A stretch of 64,000 nt of DNA. It comes from Albifimbria verrucaria. Its lineage: Eukaryota > Ascomycota > Sordariomycetes > Hypocreales > Stachybotryaceae. Below, in pieces: positions 23,690-35,200 of this stretch. Every line of letters starts with the position of its first letter. Position 1 is the first letter of the stretch. The stretch is from the NCBI GenBank assembly GCA_020081605.1, contig JAHREC010000011.1, positions 806,001-870,000 on the forward strand, given 5' to 3'. The notes under the pieces were generated by a model. It was not told the DNA's origin. It saw nothing but the letters and a program-made list of their open reading frames with translations, and made no database searches. Both the position numbers and the translations under genes were made by a program.

Positions 23690-25086
23690 TCATTTTCTCT
23701 GTGAATCGGTGCTCTGCACTGCATTCAGGGATCGTAAATCGGAAGAGACTTCGATGCTCTGTAGGCCGATGTTGGCGCCTTTCTGCCCATCCTCCGATCC
23801 GCGCTCCCCATCGCTCGGGATATGAGAATGCGAAGACGAACGAAGTGAGAGCTTACTAGCCCAACTTCGAAGCATGCGCTGGGGCGAGACATCCTTGAAG
23901 AGTACGCGCAATGTCGGCAAGCACGCACACACAACGGCGATGGAAGATTCGAGAAATGTCCAGTACAGAGTGGGCGCGGCTTCATCTGTACGTCCGGATG
24001 AGTTATGGTAGGCCAAAAAGGTGGATAGAACATGGACTTACAGGTAACTTTCGCAGGATTGATGCCACCGCGGCCGGTCTCGAAGAAGAAGAAACACCTC
24101 GCGATGCTAATGCCAAGAACGCTACGAGTGAATTTTCTGATTAGACAAAACCGTGTCCTAAACCACTATCCTCAAAGAGGCGCAACTTACAAGGCTCCAA
24201 GTAAAAAGATGGCACTGATGGCGACCTTTGCCTGGTGGGCATGACAAGCCTCCAGACTAGGGAATCGGGATGCTCCAAATGGCCACATCAAAGAGCGTGT
24301 CGGAGATGGCATGGGCGTAGTACATTGGAATGGGGTAGAAGCAACCCTTCTTTGATCCGGGCGTCCCTGTCCAGGCCAAATGGATTGGATTGCAGTGGAA
24401 GAGAAAAGCAAAGAAGAATGCGATGCCCCAGGCAACGGTCATGACGAGGAGAGCCATGGTTATGATGGAGAAGATGGCGCCTCGGAAGATGCGACGGTAG
24501 AAGAGGAGGATGGAAACCTTGACGAAAGCCAGTGCGGGAAAAGTAACCAGTGTAAGATAAAAGAGTCCCTAGATGAGAGCAGTCTTGAGTTACTGTTTTC
24601 GTTCTGCTGGTGTGCTATACGTGGACTCACCTCCTTGTAAACGTTGACCATTTCCACGAAATCTTGTGTAGGTCGCCCATTCTTGTCCAGTTCCGCATAT
24701 TTACCCAAAGCGCCATCGATGGAGACTAGGGAGAGACGCGATCAGTAACAAAGCTGCTACCGGGTGCGTTGGAAAGATGATGAATAACATATAGGAGGAG
24801 ATGCTGAACAGCAGATAGGAGGAGAAGAGCCTGCACTTACTTATCACGAGGATAATTCCTTGCGCTACTGCCATCAGCTACCAGTTTTGTAAGTCATGGT
24901 GCGAGATTTTGGTTCAGGTAGATCTGGATAATTCCTCACCAATGCTGGGAGAATCATATAATCATCAAGTCCCAGTTTGGCACCTTGAAGCACACGGGCT
25001 CGGAACCGCATCACCACGATAGCTATGGGCAAGAGGGAGAAGACGATCGCAATAATTACAATGTTGACATTCAGCGGGAGAGCCAT
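23690..25086 (-). CDS. SAT4/fungal rhodopsin-fold integral membrane protein
   Basis: Six exons (24940-25086, 24841-24877, 24631-24725, 24191-24568, 24042-24121, 23690-23985) give about 344 residues with seven predicted membrane helices. Examples are NVNIVIIAIVFSLLPIAIVV at the start and MALLVMTVAWGIAFFFAFL in the middle. Family landmarks are LGLDDYMI after the first helices, FYRRIF, HCNPIHLAW, the Cys-Phe-Tyr-Pro-Ile-Pro block and a FVLGISIAR segment. The cytoplasmic tail is Ser-rich. Such PTH11-like/SAT4 proteins are putative receptors of unknown ligand and often sit beside secondary-metabolite genes. Two one-base losses (24227-24229 and 24260-24262) break exon 4 and are fixed by one A and one C. 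Confidence 0.85.
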
Positions 25087-25571
25087 CTTTGCGCGGGCAG
25101 CGAAGCCTCAAGGGCTTGCAGTCTGTTGCAAAGGGGAACGATTTCTGCCGTGAGTTGTACAACGAAGTAGATGGGCTGGGCGGAAAAGCTGACGACTAGG
25201 TGGGAGTTGTATGTTGGGCGAAGAAGAGGACGGCTGACAGGCGAGCAACTCACCATTGACTCGTGGCCGGCACATAGAAGCCGGACCAGCTTCTCCTCGG
25301 ATTCCACCTCGGATTCTGAGGTAGGGCTGTGGTTGGACAATCTTTGCTGGTTTAAGGAGGTAGCAGCAAAGAGGTGAGGCTGCGACACAGTGTGGTTGAT
25401 CACCTCGAAGGATCGAGGCTGCAACCATAAGCATGGCTACGGCAATAATGCGCGGTACTCTGTAGTGAAATCTTGTTCACCCGGGGTGGGGATGCTACGC
25501 TGACTGCAGCAGCTGTGCCGAAAAGCCAGCGAGGCAGCAACAGATAGGTCATTATTTGCCCAAGTATACCT
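25087..25571. other. Upstream region of the SAT4 gene
   Basis: 485 bp with no gene seen. It should contain the SAT4 promoter (minus strand). Confidence 0.45.
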
Positions 25572-25838
25572 TCAATTAGCAGACTTCCACAAGGTCAGCA
25601 TATAGGGATCCTGCAGCGGTGATATTCGTCCGAAGGATTCCTGAAGCTGAACTTTCCAAGTAAATAAGGGCGCCATCCGGGTTTCAATTGGCGGCAACAT
25701 CGACAACATGAATTGTGGCTTGTCCCAGTTCAGATAATACGACTCTAGACGTGGCGTTGCATTCCATATGTCCCCATGTTCATTAGGCAAGGACAGGCCA
25801 TGATAAAAGATTGCATAGGTAGTTTGGGCCGCGGCCAT
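25572..25838 (-). CDS. Small hypothetical ORF, 88 residues
   Basis: ATG 25838 sits in a favourable context (CACCATGG). The product begins MAAAQTTYAIFYHGLSL and is rich in aromatic and Pro residues (NWDKPQFMLSMLPPIE), ending LTLWKSAN. There is no signal peptide, Cys, or recognised motif. It lies between the SAT4 gene and the first UstYa gene. It could be a real small gene, an exon of a larger one, or chance. Confidence 0.3.
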   Translation of the reverse strand: MAAAQTTYAIFYHGLSLPNEHGDIWNATPRLESYYLNWDKPQFMLSMLPPIETRMAPLFTWKVQLQESFGRISPLQDPYMLTLWKSAN

Positions 25839-26047
25839 GGTGTATTGGCATATAGCATAGGTTCAACAAGCGAAACAGCGACGTCCAACCTCAAGAAACG
25901 TCCTCCCTGCCGCCCACTGTTGTTTACATAGTACTTTAGGTCTAACTAGAGAAAATACGAGGAGTCAAAGTCTGGGCACAGATAGATAGAATTGCCGTCA
26001 TACATCAACCAAAATTTTAACCAATCCCACATGCCATTTCATTCATT

Positions 26048-27102
26048 CTATTGAGCATCACCCGGTCGCTCTAGCAGGTCTAGCCTGAACAAATCAAAGG
26101 ATTTCTGATCTGCCCACGACTCAAGAGAGTCCCAGTTAACACAACGGTGCATGGATACGTCCAGGTTGGTTGGGTAAAAGGCGTCCTTATTTTCGTGCTG
26201 GGCCGTGTCATTGATCCATTGAAACGTAACCGGGGATAGATCCGGCGAGCACATGACATATTCGCGAATATACTCCACGCAGTGGTCTGGCATAATGATC
26301 TCTGTCAGAGAGCTTCTTTTGGGGGATTCAGATGAACCTTACCGACGTGTCTGTTCTCTCTAGACATGCTCAGTTCTGACTTGCCGGCATGGTAATGCTC
26401 TTTGAATATCATCCTCCTGATTTTTTTCTATTTCATCATTAGTGTCGTTGCGGTGAAATCATATGGATTTGGTTCTCGTACCAAGCAATGCAAGGCATGG
26501 TAGACGCTGAGCGAGACAATGGCCTCGCTACCGTCTGAAGTGTACACGGAGGTCAAATTCTGGTTCTCTAGGTAGTCTATCGGTACCCTGACGGCATCAT
26601 CTGGTGTAGATTTGTGAATACAGCTTCTGGGAGTGAGGGATCGATGCAGATTTGCTTACTTCGTAGGAGATGATGCCATGCGTCGTCCAGTTCTGGCCGC
26701 GGCTCTCCCGTGTAGGGATTGCCATCTATTATAGTTGGGAAAATGTGAGATTCCCATCTCAAACTTTCCGGTTGCGGCACTATTCTTTGCGTTAGAGGTA
26801 CTCTGTAAATAGAATTATTCTCTCGACCACGTACGGCGAGGTAGATCTGTCGCAGCAGCCATTGGGCCTGAGCTCGAAATGCAGGCGGCTTCTCGGCGCA
26901 CAACGAGAAAGTAATACAAGCATGTATAGGAGACTATCAGGGCGGCGTGAAGAAAGCAGAATGCCTTTGAAGATAATATCCAATGCCTCCGATGTTTGGA
27001 AGGCCATTGGTCGACGCCAGCTTCATCGGCCAAGAAAGGCTCTTCCGAGGAAGCATCTGAGAATTCACTCTGAAGGTGATCAGAAGTAATGCTTTTGGAC
27101 AT
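26048..27102 (-). CDS. UstYa-like (DUF3328) oxidase, copy 1
   Basis: UstYa-family proteins are membrane-anchored oxidases that form macrocyclic bonds in fungal ribosomal peptides (ustiloxin, phomopsin, asperipin). Here a cytosolic N-terminus from ATG 27102 (MSKSITSDHLQSEF) leads to one transmembrane helix (FLHAALIVSYTCLYYFLVV). A luminal domain follows with IDGNPYTGEPRPELDDAWHH, the metal-binding motif HALHC, and a second motif reading MPDHCVEYIREYVMC. Introns lie near 26604-26660 (closing on NDAVRVPIDY), after HALHC (~26427-26480) and near 26303-26341. The second motif has Met where the usual HxxHC has its first His. One frame mismatch occurs after the helix (near 26890). The gene is transcribed divergently from copy 2. 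Confidence 0.83.
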
Positions 27103-27614
27103 GGCGACAGTGCAATCTTGTAATGCTGAGTCTGTTAACAATGGTGGATGAGCTGTATGAACAGGTCGCAGAGTGGGCAGAAATAGTCAGTATAGTCACA
27201 AAATAAGATATGCGAGGCGGATGGGCCAAAACGACCATACTCGCACAACAGTGTTTGCTCACCCCGGTGTATCCCAACAGCATACGATTATAGGGGTGGC
27301 AATCCGGAAAAAGCCGTTTCTTGCGTATCTTGATGCAGGAGGCGTTTTGCCTGTTTGATTGTGTGGTAAGATCAACCGTCGATGCCTAGAGTTGTAGGGT
27401 GTGAAATGGTAAGCTGCAATGGAATACACCATGTTACGTCGTTATGAAGCGCCATCCATTAAATTGCCCACCATTATCACACGTGCTCAGAACCTACATT
27501 CTAAACTTGTACAAATATTGCGATGCAGCTACTGCTTGTAGCACGGTGAGCGCCCGTACAAGGATCACCATATCGACAACAATTCTGGGCCGTCCGATTG
27601 ACGTATCAACGACT
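27103..27614. promoter_or_regulatory. Divergent promoter region between the two UstYa-like genes
   Basis: 512 bp lie between divergent starts, with no gene seen. The arrangement fits co-regulation of the two oxidases; no specific binding site is claimed. Confidence 0.4.
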
Positions 27615-28458
27615 ATGGAACGCCTTGGCAGACAGGCTCTGGGGTATCTACCTGTACCCCAAGGCAGCGGGAAAAGTCCGCAGCACCTCCGAGGCCACAA
27701 GTCTTTCAGCAAAATTCAAGTTTTAACAGTCTCGGCTGTTTCCAGCGCGTTCGGTTTACTTGTCGGCCTCTTTGTCTGTTGGTCAAGCTCGAGCTGTTCA
27801 GCCGTTGCCCAGGACCATCTACTCTCACCAAGCCCAGCAATTACGGATCTGACCCTCAAGGCCATCGAAACAGCTTTTTCCTATAACAAGACTTTTGCAA
27901 GCGATCCCTACGAGAACGACGAAGTTGACGAGGCTTGGGATTCGATGATGCCAGGTCAGTGTCTTTAGGCTAATCATCCTTCCAATGCGACCATGCACGT
28001 TGGACTGATTTGATGTATATGCTTTCTTATAGCGGGACTTGGGTTTGTGCGACTCCCAAGACAAATCGCTGCACTATGGCCTGTCCGTCGTCCACCAGCT
28101 TCACTGCCTTGTAAGTCGAAGGTGCACATCCCGATTCTAGGACACAGACCCGGCTGACAAATACCCTTGCGACCTGGGATAGTGGGCAATTCAACATGGT
28201 TACTACCAGGCACAGGCCAAGGCTGGTGATGCAACGACGGGCCACCAGAGGCCTCGCCACGAGAGACACTGCTTCGACTATCTTCGGCAGACACTGGCCT
28301 GCGCCGCCGACATGACGCTGGAACCAGTGCAGCAAACACTGGGCGGGGTGACAGGCTGGGGAAACAAGCGGGTCTGCCGGGACTACAAGCAGGTGGTAGC
28401 CTGGGCTGAGAGCCATCGGTACTCGGATCTGCAAAGCTTTCGTTCAATGCCGCACTGA
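27615..28458 (+). CDS. UstYa-like (DUF3328) oxidase, copy 2
   Basis: Exons 27615-27954, 28033-28110 and 28183-28458. MERLGRQALGYLPV starts a short cytosolic part, then a transmembrane helix (LTVSAVSSAFGLLVGLFVCW). The luminal part has NDEVDEAWDSMMP and both canonical motifs: HQLHC (just before intron 2) and HERHC followed by FDYLRQTLACAADMTLEP. The tail CRDYKQVVAWAESHR is typical of the family. Exon 2 is out of phase with exon 1 by an amount fixed by two added bases near 27954-28036. Together with copy 1, this suggests a two-oxidase peptide cyclisation pathway, as in known dikaritin clusters that use UstYa pairs. Confidence 0.85.
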
Positions 28459-29018
28459 ATTAGCGGAGAAAGCTTGGATGCGGCGGAATCTTGAGCCTGT
28501 TGCTCCCAAGGCGAGGATCGAGTACTACGCGGCCCCCAAAATCCCAAGGAGTGGACAGGGACAGGGGGTTTAGACAAGCCGGCAGTGATTGCCAGCCTCG
28601 TTGGTTAAGAGGGACGGGGCATGGCCAAGCTTGACTGGCTCAGGAAGGGACTTCTGTAGGGATTGGTATCATTGCTACTACAGTACGGCTCTGTCTCTCG
28701 TTGTTACTGTAGCATTTTGTCGCAAACGGAGATAAGACGCTCGCAATCTGACATGTTACAACGGCAAACCAAGACGGAATAGTGACAATCCATGTCAGCG
28801 AAAACGTGCTACGAAAAAGGAGAAACGGACTTGTACACTTTTGACTGTTTCCGACAGCACGCTGGTGGGCGACGCAAGAGTAGTAGATTGATTGAATATA
28901 TAAGATAGGACGGGAGCGCTGCATGCAAACTGGCCCCTTTCAACAGGTTCTCATCAATCAATTCATCTGCTGATATCCCCACAACGGTGCAAAAACCAAC
29001 TTTACGCTGAACAACAAG
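28459..29018. other. Intergenic region upstream of the small secreted peptide gene
   Basis: 560 bp with no other gene seen. It includes a TATA-like element at 28897-28906 listed separately. Confidence 0.5.
28897..28906 (+). promoter_or_regulatory. Putative TATA box of the small peptide gene
   Basis: AATATATAAG lies about 113 nt before ATG 29019, a normal distance for a fungal promoter and leader. Prediction only. Confidence 0.4.
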
Positions 29019-29234
29019 ATGAAGCTTAGCACTAGCATCTTTCGTCTGATCCTTGCGGCCATGGCCGTCACTGCGATCCCAGTCGAGGTGGCCAGCACCG
29101 GTGAGTTGAATCCTGCCACGACTAGGCACTCGGGCATTCGTGTGGCCCATGCTGACGTATACCTGGATGAAGAACCCGATGCAGATGAAGCTGTTGCTTA
29201 CCCTGAGCCTATTGAGATTAACTGGAAGGTCTAG
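29019..29234 (+). CDS. Small secreted cysteine-free peptide; candidate RiPP precursor
   Basis: A 71-residue product with a clear signal peptide (MKLSTSIFRLILAAMAVTA), then an acidic leader-like part (DVYLDEEPDADEAVA) and an aromatic C-terminal end (YPEPIEINWKV). It has no Cys and no Lys-Arg (Kex2-type) sites. It lies between two UstYa-like genes and an O-methyltransferase, exactly where fungal peptide-cyclising clusters place their precursor gene. The lack of repeated cores and of dibasic sites differs from UstA-type precursors, so a single-core precursor or an unrelated small secreted protein are both possible. A frame-preserving intron (29101-29184) could shorten it to about 43 residues while keeping the C-terminal end. 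Confidence 0.55.
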   Translation: MKLSTSIFRLILAAMAVTAIPVEVASTGELNPATTRHSGIRVAHADVYLDEEPDADEAVAYPEPIEINWKV

Positions 29235-29700
29235 GCGAAGAGCATCAAGATCCTTTGGTGGAATGCAATGGTGGAAAGAAGAGTGGGCTGTCTACCGTTG
29301 GACTCGGTTGTTTCCACATAGCTGCAGAACTACGAGACGGCATAACTTTTGGTGACACTTTCGCTTGCTGTCTTGCTGCTTTTACCATCTTATCGTTATG
29401 AACCAATTCTCAATGAGTCAATGTGCCAAGACCTGACCCCAAAAATACATGAGCAACTTGTGCAGGTACCCTTTCGTGCAGATCTTCGGTTCCCTTTTGG
29501 GTGTGTAAACCTCCATTTAGAGTCCTTGTAACACTGTCCCTTGGGTCACATGCATGACGTTGGTTGTAATAAATATGGCACTCCTCCGCACCACGCATCC
29601 TTCCTGACCCTCTTCGTAAATCACAACCTGTTATTACGTATTGAATCCACCAGGAGAAAAAGCTGTCTCCTCCTGTGGCTAAAGCACGGCAGCAGCAATC
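29235..29700. other. Intergenic region between peptide and methyltransferase genes
   Basis: 466 bp; no gene seen. Both flanking genes are on the plus strand. Confidence 0.5.
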
Positions 29701-31103
29701 ATGTCAACCTCGTTGATGGTCGAGCTGGCTCGTCAGATAGCGCTCAACGCGACCAAGATTGATGAGTACTATTTTGAGCACAATCTCCCAACACTATCTT
29801 TTGAGCATGGCGCACAAATCGATTCCCCAGAGTTACCATGTGAGATTGACGAGCTGCGTCAAGCCGTGATTCACGATTGTCAAGATCTGAAGATCCTCAT
29901 GCAGGGGCCGGCCGAGCGCTTCCATGACTATGCGGCAAGTAGACACGGGCGGCTCCGCTGGAGGCGGCTTTGCGGAAGCGAGGCGCTGAAGTACTGACTT
30001 GCTACGAGAATAGGGCGCGGAAATTCTCAGCCAGCATGCCATAGTACGCTACGGTCTTGCCCAGGCTTTCCCCGTTGGCTCCGAAACAACATTTGAGCAG
30101 ATTGCCGAAGCGACGGGTATCGATAGGAGAGACGTACGTAAAATCATCCGCCACGCTGTGACTCAGCGCATATTCGCAGAGCCTCGTGCCGGTATCGTAA
30201 CCCATACCGCGGCGTCTCGTGTCCTGGCACAGAACCCGCAGGTTGCAAACTGGGTGCATTTTAAGACGGGTGATATTTGCAAGGCCTTGCTGCATACCGC
30301 TGATGCTATGGAAAAGTATCCTGGATCTGTGGAGCCTGCAGAGACTGTGAGTACCATTGCCTTGGGTGCGCAACTCATCCTCTTCCTCTCGACGCTGACT
30401 CCCAGAAGGGTTTCGCTCTCGCAAACAAAACCGACAAGCCCTTGTTTGCCTTTCTGGCGCAGAACCCAGAGCGGCAGCAGCGCTTTGGCCAGGCCATGCG
30501 CTTCTTCGCGACACGCCCCGGGCTTGAACCGAAATACGTCGTTGAGGGCTACGCTTGGGACAAGCTCCTGATGCTTCCACCGTCGTGGATATCGGTGGTT
30601 CGCACGGCCTTGTTGCCATTGAGATGGCCCGGAAGTATCCAAAACTAAACTATATTGTCCAAGACCTCGATACCCGTGAGGGCGAAGCGAAGCTACCACC
30701 AGACGTAGCTGACCGTATCCGCTTCCAGTCCTATGATTTCCTAGCTGGCGAGCAACCTTTGCAGAACGCCGATGTTTATTTTTTCCGCGCTGTATTCCAT
30801 AATTTTCCTGATCCCAAGGCTATCGTGATTCTGCGAAACCTTATCCCGGCCTTGAAGCCAGGGGCCAAGATTGTTATTAATGACGTTTTGATTCCGCCGG
30901 TTGTTGGCGAGCACAAAGAGCGGGAACTGGCAAATCTTCGGGCAGCAGATCTGGTCATGTCGGCCCTCTTCAATGCAAGCGATCGGGATATGGAAGCCTG
31001 GGAAAGGCTCTTCCAAGAAGCCGACTCCAGGTTTCGCTTCAATGGAGGTCGACAGCCAAAAGGGTCCAAGTTGGGTATTATAGAGGCTGAATGGCTGGTG
31101 TGA
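29701..31103 (+). CDS. SAM-dependent O-methyltransferase (plant/fungal type, Methyltransf_2)
   Basis: Exons 29701-29934, 30014-30346 and 30406-31103 give about 421 residues. The N-terminal half is a winged-helix dimerisation domain (QHAIVRYGLAQAFP, then IAEATGIDRRDVRKI). The C-terminal half is the Rossmann methyltransferase: DIGGSHG (SAM loop), VQDLD, FFRAVFHNFPDPKA (the His is at the catalytic-base position) and KIVINDVLIPP. It resembles the O-methyltransferases of polyketide and peptide clusters and should methylate a hydroxyl on a cluster product. Intron 1 uses a GC donor (gcaagt) if phase is to be kept. One base is missing at 30567-30568 just before the SAM loop. Confidence 0.87.
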
Positions 31104-32295
31104 CGATGTAATTGATATGTTAGTTTTCCACTAATGAGTCAAGATGTAGGTCGGTAGCAAGTCCTAATAAAGAGGGCTCTAATTTGAGCATTAGAACCGC
31201 TGCGACTATTTCCCTACAGCATTAGACGGTGTTAGCCTGCACCCTCGGTTGCGGACGTGCGTTCTGTCTTTCATGCAGCCTAGTATCTACACTACGTTTC
31301 AGTTTCTTCCTTCACCTGCAAATGATAGATTCTTAGAGATATTTGATTGACTTGTATAATAGAGGATACTTTGCAGGAGGTTTCTGGAGAGTCGATCTTC
31401 CACCTAGTCTTGATGGAAGAAAGTCAGGAGTTCCTATCCCAGACTAAATATGATGGACATCGCCCCATCTTAGCTTGGGAACGTTATACACGTCGTACGA
31501 GAGCCCTCCCTGAATTTGAAATCTATTTAAATTCTTCTATTCATAATTTCAAACTGCGGTGTATCTGCGGCATACCGCTGGAAGCTCTGCATGTAGCATA
31601 GTCATAACAGCGCCATCCACAAACTTACGACCAGGTATTGTAGGTCCACGCATTCAGGCATGCGATTGGTCACTAGTTATTGTGCATTTGTAGTTGGTTG
31701 CACAGCACGAACCGCCTTTCAGAAGTTCCTCGTGCGGCACAGCTCACAAGGCCAGGGCACCTGTCCTTGTTATGCAGTTGGCTGTACAGCATGAACCGCT
31801 AAGTCCACACAAGCCTTTAATCAACACTTATTTACTTGTATTTTATCACCGATACCCAATCTCCGGGCGTCATTCGGCGTTAACCAGCACTAGTTAATTC
31901 ACCTCTGCAAGGTCCTCGTGGTCTTCGCCGATCTGGCCCGGCAGCTTGGGCGAGTCCCTCTTATTCTGCGCCTTGTCTTGCCCTTGAATGGTCCTATCAT
32001 TCTTGAGAAGATGGGATGATGTATTCGGCTCGTTTGAAATGCCCGGGACATTTGTTGCAGCGTGCACACTCCTTCCCGATTGGGATTTACACATATATTT
32101 ATGCATGTTTGTTGGTTCACCTACGCTGATAAGAATTGCCTCCTTGGTCTTACAAAGACAGAGGAATCCTTGGTCTTGACCATTGGAACTTGTAATTACT
32201 GGTCACAGGGTTCGTCTGTCTTCCATCGTTTCTTCGTGGCAGCAATCAAAACCCCTTGTGAAAACTGCCCGCCGGTGGCTCCCCAAGAGTCAACC
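31104..32295. other. Intergenic region, 1.19 kb
   Basis: No gene is seen. It contains a diverged 26-bp direct repeat (31690-31715 and 31774-31799), listed separately. Confidence 0.5.
31690..31799. repeat. Diverged 26-bp direct repeat
   Basis: Copies at 31690-31715 and 31774-31799 match at 22 of 26 positions. All four differences are C/T transitions, which resembles repeat-induced point mutation on a short duplicate, though RIP normally needs longer repeats. Confidence 0.45.
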
Positions 32296-35200
32296 ATGGC
32301 CTGCTCTAGTGATGCCGATCGTATCTTCGGCCCCACTGTGAAAGGGTGCCGGGGAACTTTGACTTTACTTTGACATTTGAAGAGACCATACTCGGGATTC
32401 TCCCATCCTCGTGTTTTTTGCTGTTTGCTGTTTTGAAGGTGCTGGCATTGTTAAGACAACCGGTTGTTGCATGGCCTGGCCGACGCTATTGGTTTAAACT
32501 TGTACTTTCCAGAATTCCTGATACGTAGTAGGACTGACTGACTGACTTGTTGTAGAGCGTGGCCCTAGTTCTGGCAATCCTTCAACTGGCCGTTCTGGTT
32601 GAACAAAATGTCAAACGCTCTTCAAGAAGCACAACTGCGGTCCCAGCAGCTGCAATGAGTTTTGCAGCTGCCGTGGCTCTTGCGTCCTGTCACCAATCCA
32701 GCACCTGAGATCACGCAAACTGTCATCCGTAATTCCGACATATATGTTATTATCTACACTATTCGAAGCTGTGGCAGTGCGAACACACTTTCTCATGCAC
32801 GACTATGTACCTGCTTCCATTTTCATGGCCAGTTGCGTGGCAAGACTATGTTCTTTTGTGACGGAATCTCGGCAAAAGCAGCAGAATCTCACCCCAAGAT
32901 GGCCAAGCTCCAGAAGATCTGGCTCCGCCCTTGAGTAAACTGTTCTTCTGGTGGTTGACTCCGCTTTCGTGACCGGCTATAAGAGGTCTCTTACCGCTGC
33001 GGACCTCAACCCCATTAGTTGGAGTCTTTATACATCTAAACTGTCTTCAGTTTTTTATCCAATTTCATATAGCCGAAAGGGTATCTGCATTCTATGTATC
33101 CGTATACTATAATGCAATGAATGGCTAACCGCTTTTAGTCTATTCTGCTAATGGTCTCGCTTTTCGACAATCAAATGTCTGGGTTGGCAGGCTTTGAACC
33201 CAGTTGTCCCACGACTTGCCTTGACAGGCTTCACATTTTCTCAGTCCTTCCTGGTTAAATCACTTTTGACATATTTGGATGCTACTCATGAAAACCCGGT
33301 GCCGTCTAGTCATGGATACGGACTAGTGGGTGCTTGCGTTCTCGTATACACCGGGATAGCTGTAAGTTGACCAACTTTGCCATATGTTCTCAACCAGTGT
33401 GATGTACTTTAACTGAAAAATTCCTGTAGTTGTCAAACAGTTGGTACTGGCGTGAAACATATCGAACTGCATCCATGGTATGTGGCGGCCTCATCATTGC
33501 AATATTTGAAAAGGTCCTCCGCCTGCCTGAAGGTGACAGCACCGAAGCACAAGCAAACACTCTTATGGTTTCGGATGTTCAACGAATAGTGACTGGTTTG
33601 ACGTTCCTTCATGAAGTTTGGGCTGGCCTCATTGAGACTGCGCTGGCAACGTACCTTTTGCAAGACCTCATGGGTGTTTCATCCCTAGCGATGCTTGGCC
33701 TTGCTCTGGGTTAGTATCACGCTTCAAACTCGCTAATTTTTGGCTAACCCTGGCTTGATATAGCTTGTGGTTTCTCCTCAACTTTGCTTGCCAAGAAAAT
33801 CGGAGCCCAGCAGCAGATTTGGCTTGGAGCCATGGAAAAGCGAGTCGATGCAACTAAGAGAATGCTTGACTCCATCAAGTCTGTAAAAATGCTTGGTAAA
33901 GAAATTGAACTCAATATGCTCATCACAGGTTTGCGTGTACTGGAGATCCGAGCAGCAAGACTGTTCCGTGGACTACTTACAATATCTGTTTTTCTCTGTA
34001 AGTAGGCATCCTCTCTAGCATCGGAGTTTCCCAGGGTGAGCGTGAAACTAAAAAGTAGCAACATCTTACAGCCTACAGCACCTTGACTCTTTCGCCATTG
34101 CTGGTGTTTGCAGCCTATATAGGCATATACGGAAGCGGTGGTATGAATCTGAATTCAACTACCATGTTCTCATCTCTTGTTCTTATTGCGCTTCTTGGCG
34201 CACCATTGATTCACCTTTTCCAGGCTTTGCCAGCTCTAGGCTCTGCACAAGGGTGTTTCAAGAGGATACAAAGCTTCCTTGAACTCTACGAAAGATCAGA
34301 ACCAGGAAAGATTCCATCCGCCCTGATGCTACCGAAGGTAAAGAACACAATGCAGATGATGTTGTAATTGAATTACAGCATGCCTCCTTCGGGTGGTCTC
34401 GCGAAGTCCCCGTGCTCCAAGACGTTGGTCTTCAAGTTACAAAAGGCTCTTTCACTTGTATCATGGGAAATGTCGGAACAGGAAAATCCCTTCTCCTCAA
34501 GTCCATAATTGGCGAGTCGGAAAAGTTATCCGGGTCTGTATCAGTTACTCGCAATGACATAGCATACTGCAGCCAGACGCCATGGGTGGAGAACCTCTCA
34601 GCCGAGGAGACGTGGACGCAATACAATACAAGAGGTGAAGATTGGTTGAAAGAAGTGCACGAAGCATGTCGCCTGGACGATATTACAGGGCTGCCTGATT
34701 ATCGAGATGGTAGAATTGGTAGTGGCGGCGTCCGTCTGAGTGGTGGACAACGGCAACGTTTGGTAAGTGATAGGACTGCAAAACATTTACTCTAAAGCCC
34801 GGATAAATGATTGACTCGCGGTGATATTAATCACAGGCTTTGGCTCGAACAATATGTCTAGGAAGGAGTATTGTACTACTTGACGATGTATTGAGCTCTC
34901 TTGACCGTCCAACGAGGCAGCACATCTCAAAACATCTGTTGGGTCCATCTGGTCTCCTTCGTAGACAAGAGACCACAGTTATCTTTACAACAAATGATAG
35001 TAAGTTTGCGTTTCGAATCCATCCACTAAGCAGGATTAACAGTACTTAGAGTCAATGGCCAAGATGGCAGATGCTATATACGAGATTGACGGTTCCGGGG
35101 CTCTTGTGCCCGTGAGAAAGCAGGACATTTCAGCAACATCCAGTCCACAGGTCCACGACGAATCTGATATAGCCATGGAAGACGAGCCATTAACGACTCA

